Assembly (NCBI RefSeq): GCF_003391135.1
Contig: NZ_CP031455.1
Location: 7,033,501 to 7,097,500, forward strand
Direction: 5' to 3'
DNA from: Streptoverticillium olivoreticuli subsp. olivoreticuli
GTDB taxonomy: Bacteria; Actinomycetota; Actinomycetes; Streptomycetales; Streptomycetaceae
DNA: 64,000 nucleotides
Below the pieces are notes generated by a model. That model searched no databases. It saw nothing but the letters and a program-made list of their open reading frames with translations, and was not told where the DNA came from. Both the position numbers and the translations under genes were made by a program. Below are positions 8,490 to 16,045 of the stretch, in pieces; position 1 is the first letter of the stretch, and every line of letters starts with the position of its first letter.

Positions 8490-9100
8490 GGGGCGGTCGA
8501 GTGGGAGCCGGGGAACGCTCTCGGACTGGCTGCGGGCGGCAAGTCGTTTGTAGTCCTCGGCGGTCAGCCGCCAGGGACGGGCGTCATAGCGGCGGATGAT
8601 CCGGTTGGCCAATGCGACGCCGGGCCAGTCGAAGTCGCTGTGACAGGCGAAGCGGCAGTCAGTGGCAGTGAGGGTGTCGAGGAGGCTGATTACCCCCGTG
8701 GCGGAGCTCCCGGACGTGCAGACGAGCGGCTGAGAGCACGGCAGTGTCAGCGGCGGCTTCCACTACGCGGGGGTTCTCACAGATACGGATCAGGGTGCCG
8801 GGTGGCAAGAGCAGGCGCAGGGCGCGCAGGGTGAGGTGCGCTTCCGCATGGTGCAACACCCGTTCACTCAGGGCGCGTTTGCGTCAGCTATCCCCTTCTG
8901 GCCGTAGGCGAGCACGGTGCTGGAGACCTCGTCCGGTGTGACGTCCGCCAGGCGCCACAGGGCGCGCCGCCCGGCGGAGCTCAGCGCCATAGGCGAGAGC
9001 GATGCCTCGTTGGACGAGTCGGGCGAGCCACGTCCCGCCGTCCAGGCCGTGCGCGGATCCAGCCGCTCAGGCGTGCTGAGAGTGCCCATGCGCTGGCCGG
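8490..9100 (-). pseudogene. Remnant of TIGR02679/DUF2399 protein (Wadjet type II JetD-like)
   Basis: Three minus-strand frames give successive pieces of the C-terminal half of a TIGR02679 protein: RALWRLADVTPDEVSSTVLA, then ALSERVLHHAEAHLTLRALRL and ICENPRVVEAAAD, then PLVCTSGSSATGVISLL and FACHSDFDWPGVALANRI with DARPWRLTAEDY. Frameshifts lie near 8875 and 8705, and the N-terminal half is absent. The CENP and DFDWPG motifs are typical of the Toprim-like DUF2399 nuclease domain, which is the JetD subunit in Wadjet (JetABCD) plasmid defence. No JetA, B or C partner is present, so the system is dead here. Confidence 0.7.
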
Positions 9101-9193
9101 AAAGCTTTGTCCTGTTGTTCCTTCTGTCTAAAGTCGCACTACTCGGCATCCGTAGCGGGTGGTGGCTCGGCTACTGGACAACAGGGGGCGGGA

Positions 9194-12100
9194 ATGAGCG
9201 AGGGAGCGGCACGGCCGTATCCGGTGAACGAACTGCTGGACGCGGCGCGTCTGGAAATTGCTGCTGAACTGCACAGCGACGGAAAGGAAGGGCAGAAGGC
9301 CTCCCTGTCCGCGGGCCGCAGGATCTCAACCGCGGACGACAGGCATGAATACCTGTTCGACTGCAGGAAGTGGCTGGATGCGCTGGACGGCAAGCCCGCT
9401 TTGGTCCGTGCGTCGCGGTCGACCGGCGACTGGGCTCCGGCCGAAGTGTCCCGCATGCCCGACGGCAAGGTGCGGCTTGTCACCGTGACGGACCTCGGTG
9501 GGGCACCGGCCCATGTGCAGATCCGGGAAGACGATGCCGCCTCATGGCGGGCTCTCGCGGAGCGACTGGAGACGGTGGGGCAGCCGAAGCATCCGGTGCG
9601 GGAGGAGAGCGCGGGATGGATGCTTGGGCGGGGCGCCCCGAAGCTCCAGAACGGGGGGACAGCTGGGCGCTGGGTGGCCGACTGGGCTTCACTCCAGCTG
9701 AATTCCCGTCAGCGCCAGGCCGTGGAGCAGGCGCTCGCCAGTGAGGTGCTGTTTCTCTGGGGGCCTCCGGGGACCGGTAAGACCGACGTCGTCGCGCACA
9801 TCGTCGAAGGCAGCTACCGCCAGGACCTTTCGGTGCTCTTCCTCGCACCTACGAAGGTGGCTGTGGACCAAGCCCTCGAACGGATCTGTGAACTGCTTTC
9901 AGAAGAGGGTGGCTTCGCCGACGGGCTCGTACAGCGCGCCGGTGAGATCACCGTCCCTTCGCTCCGCGACAAGTACGGCGATCAGGTCGACACCGAGCGC
10001 ATCGCTGCGAGGCTGACTGCCCGCATCGACGCCTCCCTCATCCGGCTCGGAGCGGTTCTCCAGGACGTACGCGAAGGCATCGTCGTACACGACAAGGTGG
10101 AAGGGCTTCGAACCGACCTGGCTTCAGCCCAGAAAACCTATAGCGAGGCCGGGCGAGCGCGGGCTACCCATACCGAGGCCCAGAACACGGCCCGTTCACG
10201 GATATCCGCACAAGAGGCGGTGATGACGAAGATCGGGGTGCCGAGCGGGATGTTCGCAGCCCGGAAGCGGGCGCAGCTGGACAGCGCGCAGGCTGGTCTG
10301 GCCCAGGCCCGGACCCTGGCCCAGCAGGCGGCGACGGACCTGGCCACCGCGGACCGTGACCTGCGCCGGGCTACCAGCGATATCACGAGGATCAGGGCAT
10401 CCCTGTCGACCGAGCTGCCGAAGCTGGCGGAGTTGCCCGCACGGACGGTCCTAGGAACGCAGGCCGAGCAGCTTCAGCAGGAGATCAGCGGGCTCGAGGA
10501 GCAGCGCAGGCGCATCGAGGAGACCATCCGTGCGAAATGCGGAGTGCTCGGCGCGACAGTAGCCAAGGCCGTGCAGTCGCGGAAGCTGCTTGATCAGGTC
10601 GATGTCGTCGTTATCGACGAAGCGGGAATGGTCGATCTGCCGTCAGCCTGGTACGCGGCCGGGCTGGCCGGCAAGCGGGTCGTGGTGGCCGGCGACTTCC
10701 GTCAGCTACCCGCGGTGACGAAGGGCGAAGGCGACCGCAAGGCGACCAGCGTCGAGCGTGACCACGCTCGGCAGTGGACCGCCCAGGACGTGTTCCATAC
10801 GGCCGGTCTGGTCACCACGGGGGGTTCGGTGATCCGCGACGCGCGGCTCGTGGCACTGGACACCCAATACCGTATGCGCAGCGCCATCTGCGACCTTGTG
10901 AACACGGTCGCCTATCCTGACGCGCCTCTCCGGACAGGCCGCGGAGACGACTCCCGCATCCCCTTCAACACCATCGTCGATTCTCCGCTGATCCTCATCG
11001 ACACCTCGCGGCAGCGCATCCCAGGCCGGGACCATCTCACCAATACCGTCCATGAAGCAGCCGTGCATGAACTCGTCCGTGGCCTGCAGTACGAGGGGGT
11101 GCTGCCCGGCCGTAAGTGGGGGGAGGCGGCGGCCGGCGAGCGAGCCACCGACCGACTGGCCGTGATCGCCCCGTACCGGGCACAGGTCAAGGCGTTGAAG
11201 AACAGCCTCGCCTACCGTTTCGGCGAAGAGTTCGAGGGGCTCGTGGACACGGTGCACCGGTTCCAGGGCAGCCAGCGGCCCATCGTCATCCTCGATACCA
11301 CGGCCGGCGCCGGAGCGAAGCCCGGTTACTTCTTTCAAGGCACTGGGCTGTCCTCGCACACGTGCCGCCTGCTCAATGTCGCCCTCAGCCGTGCTCAGGA
11401 CCACCTCATCGTCGTCGCGGACGTCGAGCACCTTCGCCAGCATCTGCCTGCCGGCAGCGAAGCGCGACGTATGCTCGACCACCTGGAGGTACACGCTCAA
11501 TGCATGTCCGTCGATGAGCTCATCCCCGTCCGTGAAGCCGCCCAGCTCGCCTCACTCACGGACGAAGAGCTGGCCCGCCCGGCCTTCTTTCCGGCCGACG
11601 AAGTACCCAGGGCTGTGAGCTGGGACATCGACCGGGCCGACCGGAGCATCGAGATCTACTGCCCGTTCCTCGACCCGCGGCCCGTGCGTACCTGGTCCGT
11701 ACACTTGGCCAAGCGGATAGCCGACGGTATCAGTGTGATCGTTCGGACGCGGCCTCCCGAGGAGCAGACCACGGATGCGGCGGCTGAACGCGTCCGGGGA
11801 CTGATCGAAGACCTGCGGGCGGCCGGCTGCCAGGTGGAGTTCCGCGAGCGAATGCACGAGAAGGTCCTCATCCTCGACGGTGCCGTCCTTTGGCACGGCT
11901 CCCTGAACCTGCTGGCGAATTCGGGTCCGACTGATCTGATGATGCGGCTCACGGACCCTTCTGCGTGTGAGCGTGTGGGCCGCGTGATCGAACGGGCGCG
12001 TAAGGAGCGGGCTGCGTGGAACCCCAGGCCTTCGAATCGTGCAACCGACGCACCCCGCGGGAGGCGGCTGTACTTGAATGTCCCGTATGCGGAGAAGGAT

Positions 12101-12214
12101 GAGGCGAAGCGGATTCTGGGCGCTCGCTGGGACAAGGAGCGGCGTCAGTGGTATGTAGACGCCGACCGGGTCAGTCGTGAACAGGCAGCACGATGGCTGC
12201 CGTCACCGTCCTGA
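9194..12214 (+). CDS. SF1 helicase fused to phospholipase-D nuclease and DUF5710
   Basis: This 1006-aa protein has an Upf1/Dna2-like SF1 helicase: Walker A GPPGTGKT near residue 190, a long coiled-coil insertion at about 295-450, Walker B VVVIDEAGM near 474, then TQYRMR, TVHRFQG and NVALSRAQ. A PLD domain follows, with HEKVLILD near 888 (HxKx4D) and HGSLNLLANS beside it, so one HKD motif and presumably a dimeric active site. The last 50 residues match DUF5710 (LYLNVPYAEKDEAK...). ATG 9194 is preceded by a GGGGGCGGGA ribosome site; an earlier in-frame start at 9107 is poorer. Helicase-PLD fusions are common in defence islands; I infer DNA or RNA degradation coupled to translocation. Confidence 0.85.
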   Translation: MSEGAARPYPVNELLDAARLEIAAELHSDGKEGQKASLSAGRRISTADDRHEYLFDCRKWLDALDGKPALVRASRSTGDWAPAEVSRMPDGKVRLVTVTDLGGAPAHVQIREDDAASWRALAERLETVGQPKHPVREESAGWMLGRGAPKLQNGGTAGRWVADWASLQLNSRQRQAVEQALASEVLFLWGPPGTGKTDVVAHIVEGSYRQDLSVLFLAPTKVAVDQALERICELLSEEGGFADGLVQRAGEITVPSLRDKYGDQVDTERIAARLTARIDASLIRLGAVLQDVREGIVVHDKVEGLRTDLASAQKTYSEAGRARATHTEAQNTARSRISAQEAVMTKIGVPSGMFAARKRAQLDSAQAGLAQARTLAQQAATDLATADRDLRRATSDITRIRASLSTELPKLAELPARTVLGTQAEQLQQEISGLEEQRRRIEETIRAKCGVLGATVAKAVQSRKLLDQVDVVVIDEAGMVDLPSAWYAAGLAGKRVVVAGDFRQLPAVTKGEGDRKATSVERDHARQWTAQDVFHTAGLVTTGGSVIRDARLVALDTQYRMRSAICDLVNTVAYPDAPLRTGRGDDSRIPFNTIVDSPLILIDTSRQRIPGRDHLTNTVHEAAVHELVRGLQYEGVLPGRKWGEAAAGERATDRLAVIAPYRAQVKALKNSLAYRFGEEFEGLVDTVHRFQGSQRPIVILDTTAGAGAKPGYFFQGTGLSSHTCRLLNVALSRAQDHLIVVADVEHLRQHLPAGSEARRMLDHLEVHAQCMSVDELIPVREAAQLASLTDEELARPAFFPADEVPRAVSWDIDRADRSIEIYCPFLDPRPVRTWSVHLAKRIADGISVIVRTRPPEEQTTDAAAERVRGLIEDLRAAGCQVEFRERMHEKVLILDGAVLWHGSLNLLANSGPTDLMMRLTDPSACERVGRVIERARKERAAWNPRPSNRATDAPRGRRLYLNVPYAEKDEAKRILGARWDKERRQWYVDADRVSREQAARWLPSPS

Positions 12215-12350
12215 GCGCGAGGAGCGGACACCTGCGCGGGCGTCGGATTCGTGGTGAAAAGAAGGCGTGATACACGTCCGGGTGGCGCCAAGCCGTCCAA
12301 ATCCGTCTCCTTGAGCCGACTTGGAGGCTGTGCTGCGCCGCCTATTCCCC

Positions 12351-14246
12351 TTAGTTTGCGGCCGACGGGATCAACGAGCGGAGCTTCTCGCGGGTTTCAG
12401 GGTCTGTCGAGTAGATGATCGTTCCGATCATGCCCCGGGTCAGCAGCACCTTGTAGGTGTTGCGGATCAGCCGGTCGATGTCCTTGTCCGGGGTCGCCTT
12501 GGTGAAGGAGGGGTCCTTGGACGCTGTGCGGTCCACCACCCAGCGGTCGGTGCGCCAGACGAGGTCCGGGCCCATGATCACGCCCGACCAGTCGTACTCG
12601 AATCCCTGCGCGGTGTAGACGCATCCGACCTGTCCGAAGCCTGCGGGATCGGTGGCCCAGAGTGGTGCGGGCGGTGCGCCGAGGAGGGAACGGTCCCCGT
12701 ACACGTTCCACGGCTTTGCCCAGCTGCCGATGGCCACATCAGCAGGCAGCGCCGGCATGCTTGGCGTGATCTCCGTCGTCCACTTCCAGCAGTAGCCCGC
12801 AGACATCCGGGCGCCGTATCCCTCGGCGCGCTGGGCAGCCAAGAAGTCCTCCATCTCCTGGGGGGTTTCCGCCGTCAGCAGCCGGACCTTGCCGTCGGGC
12901 TCCCACGCGGTGGGTCCGTCGCCTTCCAGCCCCAGCAGGTCAGTGACCCACCGCAGGTACGCGTCGCTGCCACCGCACCGGAACTGGCTGTCCAGCTCCA
13001 CCACCGTGCACTCCAGCCCCTGCTCGGTCGCGGCCTCCTGGATCTGCTCCACTGTGCCCATCTCGCCAGGACGCACCACCTGGTGCTGGTCCAGCAGGAA
13101 CACCGGCACGCGGGCTGCGTCGATCAGTTCCGCTACCTGGGGGCGGCCGGTGCGCAGCGCGGCCTTGGTGTAGCGGTTGGCGGACGTCTTCCGGAGCCGG
13201 TGCGCCTCGTCGCAGACGAGCACGTCGAGGTCGTTGGGCTCGGCCTCCATGAAGCTGTTGAAGTACTTGAAGAGCCGCTGGACCTCGGGCTTACGGGCAC
13301 CCGCGACCTTGCGCATCGTCTTGGTGAACGACTGCGAACCGGTCGCGTGCAGGGCGGGCACCCCGCGCCGGTAGAGCTCGCCCAGGAGGGACAGGGCGAT
13401 CACGCTCTTGCCGGAACCGGGACCGCCGGTCACCACGACCACCTGCTTGTGGTTGGACCGCCGTGCCTCCCGGACCGCGGACATCACCGTCTCGTAGGCG
13501 AGCCGCTGCTCGTCCAGCAGGACGAACTGCTCCCGGTCGCGGACCTCTTCGGCGGCGACGGCCATCAGCTGCTTAGAGGGCCGGACCTTGCCCTGCAACA
13601 GTGCGTCGGCCGCGTCGGCGCCCGGTTTCGGGGCCAGCTTCGAGCGCAGGTACTTCAGAAAGGCACCACGCTGCTCACCGGTGTACATCCGGCCCCGGTC
13701 GTCCTCCGGCACGGCACGCAGTCCCGCGACACCGAACTCGGTGGCGTTGTGCAGGTAGGCCACGCCGACGACCGACTCCGGGGCCTGCTCCAGCGCTCCG
13801 TTGAACGACACCAGGTAGTCGCAGTATCCCCGCACCTGCTCGATGGGGTTCAGGACGGAGGTTGGGTACGCGTCGATGCGGCACCGCAGGGGATCGCCGT
13901 CCTCCGGATACGCGCTGCTCCATTGCTTGAGCTCCACGACCACGTACGACGGCCCACCGGTGGCCGGGTGGACACCGGCCAGTATTACGTCCGCGCGCTT
14001 GCTGGTCAGCGGCAGCCCGTACTCCAGCAGCATCTCGACATCGCCGAGCCCGGCTTCGACCAGCGCGTTGGTGAGCGCAGGGATGCTCCGCTCCCAGGAG
14101 CGCTGTTCGGACAGCTGGGGTCGGTGGCCGTGCTTGTGCAGGAAGTTCTCGGTCAGGAGCTCTGCCAGCCGTCCTTCAAGGTGGCTGCGGTTGGCCAACG
14201 ACGCCGCGGACTCACGGAACAGCAAGAAAATGCCCCCAGGCAGCAC
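12351..14246 (-). CDS. Nuclease-helicase with DUF2075 domain
   Basis: In this 631-aa protein, a PD-(D/E)XK-like nuclease region lies at about residues 80-110 (SKRADVIL ... VVVELKQW gives the D...ExK pattern). A DUF2075/Schlafen-like SF1 ATPase follows: Walker A GGPGSGKS, VCDEAHRLRK, CVYTAQGFEYDW and YKVLLTRGM. The start is uncertain: GTG 14246 lies inside a hairpin, while TTG 14225 would begin at the usual family N-terminus (LLFRESAASL) with a GGGGG stretch just upstream. It converges with the PLD helicase and follows the NERD gene on the same strand with a 188-bp gap. Proteins of this type occur in phage-defence neighbourhoods; the exact substrate is unknown. Confidence 0.85.
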   Translation of the reverse strand: MLPGGIFLLFRESAASLANRSHLEGRLAELLTENFLHKHGHRPQLSEQRSWERSIPALTNALVEAGLGDVEMLLEYGLPLTSKRADVILAGVHPATGGPSYVVVELKQWSSAYPEDGDPLRCRIDAYPTSVLNPIEQVRGYCDYLVSFNGALEQAPESVVGVAYLHNATEFGVAGLRAVPEDDRGRMYTGEQRGAFLKYLRSKLAPKPGADAADALLQGKVRPSKQLMAVAAEEVRDREQFVLLDEQRLAYETVMSAVREARRSNHKQVVVVTGGPGSGKSVIALSLLGELYRRGVPALHATGSQSFTKTMRKVAGARKPEVQRLFKYFNSFMEAEPNDLDVLVCDEAHRLRKTSANRYTKAALRTGRPQVAELIDAARVPVFLLDQHQVVRPGEMGTVEQIQEAATEQGLECTVVELDSQFRCGGSDAYLRWVTDLLGLEGDGPTAWEPDGKVRLLTAETPQEMEDFLAAQRAEGYGARMSAGYCWKWTTEITPSMPALPADVAIGSWAKPWNVYGDRSLLGAPPAPLWATDPAGFGQVGCVYTAQGFEYDWSGVIMGPDLVWRTDRWVVDRTASKDPSFTKATPDKDIDRLIRNTYKVLLTRGMIGTIIYSTDPETREKLRSLIPSAAN

Positions 14247-14270
14247 GAAGTAACTCGTGCGGGTGGGGGC
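14232..14270 (-). promoter_or_regulatory. Hairpin over the DUF2075 gene start
   Basis: An inverted repeat pairs GCCCCC...GCACGA with TCGTGC...GGGGGC around a 6-nt loop, with an unequal internal bulge. In the mRNA of the DUF2075 gene it covers the GTG at 14246 and the G-run that would serve as ribosome site for the alternative TTG at 14225. It could therefore limit translation initiation or act as an attenuator. This is a structural reading of the sequence; no ligand or regulator is known. Confidence 0.4.
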
Positions 14271-14434
14271 ATGTCCTTCGGTTCCACGGAGGGTGGAGCG
14301 GAAGCCCGTCGGGCCGCTGAGATGGTCCCTGCCATTTTAGGACAGGGTGTGGATCATGTCTCCAGAGCGTGGACGTGATTCCGGCAGATGACTGGACCGC
14401 TCTGAGCGCCTTCCGCTCGCATTACTCGACCGCG

Positions 14435-15103
14435 TCAGGCGGAGGGCACGAGGTGGAAGCGTGCCGGCTCCGCCAACACCGCACGCGCACCCTCGAAATC
14501 CGCGAGCCGGGCTGCGACCGTCGCCACCGCGAGCCGCTGGGGCAGGACCGCGGAGACCCGCTCGAGCGCGCTCTTGATCTCGCGTGATTCGACGGCGGTG
14601 ATGCGGTGCCGCTCGTCGCGTGGCGGCCGCTTCAGCATCTCGACCAGCTCGGTGATGGTGTGGACGCCGTTCAGGTCATGGGCCGGAAGGCGGATGCACA
14701 GTGCGTCGTCGGTGAAGCAGACGGCCTCGCCGACCCACACGCGCTTGCCGTGCTGCTTGAGCTCGTTCCTCAGCAGCCCGGCGAGTTCCTTCGCCTTCTT
14801 GTTGGCCAGGTGCAGGGGATTGCCGTGCGCGCGGCGGTGGCCCTCGCGGGTGGTCTGCACCCAGGTGCGGTTCTCGCTGGTGACCGAGCCGTACCAGTTC
14901 TTGAGCTCGATCAGGAAGACGCCGCCGAGGGCGACGACGAGGAGGTCGACCTCGCGGACGTGCCCGCTGTTCGCGGTGAACGTGAAGTTCGACCACGCCC
15001 GCCACGGGTCCGAGTCGGGCAACTGCTCTCGAATGGCGTCCAAGCCGCTGCGCTCGTGGACGAACCCCGACTCGGTGACCGTGGTCCACCGGCCTTCACG
15101 CAT
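14435..15103 (-). CDS. NERD-domain protein resembling PglW N-terminus
   Basis: This 222-aa protein is one NERD (nuclease-related) domain: HVREVDLLVVALGGVFLIEL followed by KNW gives the D...ExK core near residues 50-75. The flanking text (MREGRWTTVTESGF, and LPAHDLNGVHTITELVEML further on) looks like the start of PglW, the large NERD-kinase of BREX type 2/Pgl systems, but no kinase domain follows and the frame ends after about 40 divergent residues. ATG 15103 has a strong AGAAGGGGGG ribosome site. It may be a free-standing nuclease or a truncated PglW; pglX, pglY and pglZ are not nearby. Confidence 0.75.
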   Translation of the reverse strand: MREGRWTTVTESGFVHERSGLDAIREQLPDSDPWRAWSNFTFTANSGHVREVDLLVVALGGVFLIELKNWYGSVTSENRTWVQTTREGHRRAHGNPLHLANKKAKELAGLLRNELKQHGKRVWVGEAVCFTDDALCIRLPAHDLNGVHTITELVEMLKRPPRDERHRITAVESREIKSALERVSAVLPQRLAVATVAARLADFEGARAVLAEPARFHLVPSA

Positions 15104-15212
15104 GCACTGTCCCCCCTTCTCGATCCCTGTGGTGAGCGACAGGACCGCCTGGTATCCGCCCCCGAACCAGACAATCCCGGCAAGCCGCTCCCCGTGTCGT
15201 ATGTGGATCGTA

Positions 15213-15246
15213 TAGTCCTGTCCATTGGCTAGTCCTGTCCATTGGC
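15213..15246 (-). repeat. Perfect tandem 17-bp repeat upstream of NERD gene
   Basis: The 17-mer TAGTCCTGTCCATTGGC occurs twice without a gap at 15213-15229 and 15230-15246. Read on the minus strand it ends in a TATACGAT element that could be a -10 box for the NERD gene about 105 bp downstream, so the repeats would cover the -35 region. Two helically offset sites at a promoter suggest a dimeric repressor or activator. Confidence 0.5.
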
Positions 15247-15823
15247 AAAGGGTGGGGACAGGCGACGCTCCGTGGGATCGGGTGGGGGAAACTCCTGATT
15301 CCACATGCCGTGCCGCGGGTCGTGGAACTCCGGTGTGCACCCCCATGAATGACGATCAGTGGGGAAAAGCGTGGGGGATCCGGGGCCGTGGGCGCCGACG
15401 CTCTGCGGTCCTTCTTCTCCCGTCGGGAACGTGCGCTGTCCGCCCATGCGCTCGGAGCCGACAGCGGGTTAGCGGGTTCCGGGCTGGTGGGACATGTGCC
15501 CAGAGCTGGGCGGTACGCCCTTCGACGGCGAAGCGGCACTGGCAGCACAGCCTGCCCCTGCGTCGGCGCTACCGCAGCCGCCACGAGAACCTCATCGTCT
15601 TCAGTAGCCACGAGTTCTATGGGAGCGAACTGGCCACCTGTCCCGGAGTCCAGGAGTAAGGTCCCGACACCGGTGTGGAGTTCACCAAGGCCGACGGTGT
15701 CCACGGCTGGGGCGGATACAGGAACAATCCTGTGGAAGCGGCGGCGGTGGCCCAGAGAGTCATCCACCACGAGGACGGAAGGTTCGCCGTGCCGGTGGGC
15801 CGGGCCCGTTCCGGCCGTCTACT
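15247..15823. other. Gene-free gap between NERD gene and the helicase fusion operon
   Basis: This stretch has only short or overlapping frames without ribosome sites or recognisable motifs. One plus-strand frame around 15560-15800 (VEFTKADGVHGWGGYRNNP) reads like protein but is interrupted upstream by a stop, so it may be a decayed gene. I see nothing else here apart from leader DNA for the downstream operon. Confidence 0.4.
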
Positions 15824-15862
15824 TCCCCGGTGCTCCAAAATTTTCCAAAGTTGTCGTCTATG
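15824..15862 (+). promoter_or_regulatory. TCCAA iterons and promoter of the helicase fusion operon
   Basis: TCCAA occurs at 15834 and 15844, exactly 10 bp apart, with a degenerate third copy (TCCCC) at 15824. A TATGAT -10-like element follows at about 15859. The same layout occurs at 35481-35505 before the pPIWI_RE operon: aligned over about 20 bp, both read CTCCAAA, then N-N-TTTCCAA, then N-GTT. Sites repeated once per helical turn on one face of DNA suggest cooperative binding of a shared regulator, so the two operons are probably co-regulated. Confidence 0.6.
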
Positions 15863-16045
15863 ATGGTGGACACCGTCAGTGGCGTCCGGCTCACGTGGCG
15901 TTCTTGCAGTGACGGGGTCAGCTGGCCGGTGGGACCGGCCGTCGCGCTGTGGGATGCGAATGCCGCGGGCATGCGCCTCGGTTCTCCAGGGGAGGGGGCT
16001 GAGGTCGCCGAGCGGTCGGCCTGGGCGCGTAGGGGAGGGGTGTTC

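Noticed and set aside
12321..14378. 685-aa plus-strand frame opposite the DUF2075 gene
   Set aside because: It is the mirror frame of a helicase with complete motifs and is His/Arg/Gly-rich as expected for antisense of GC-rich coding DNA.
15225..15659. 144-aa plus-strand frame before the helicase fusion
   Set aside because: It starts within the 17-bp repeat region, has no ribosome site, and is arginine-rich without motifs; at best a decayed gene.
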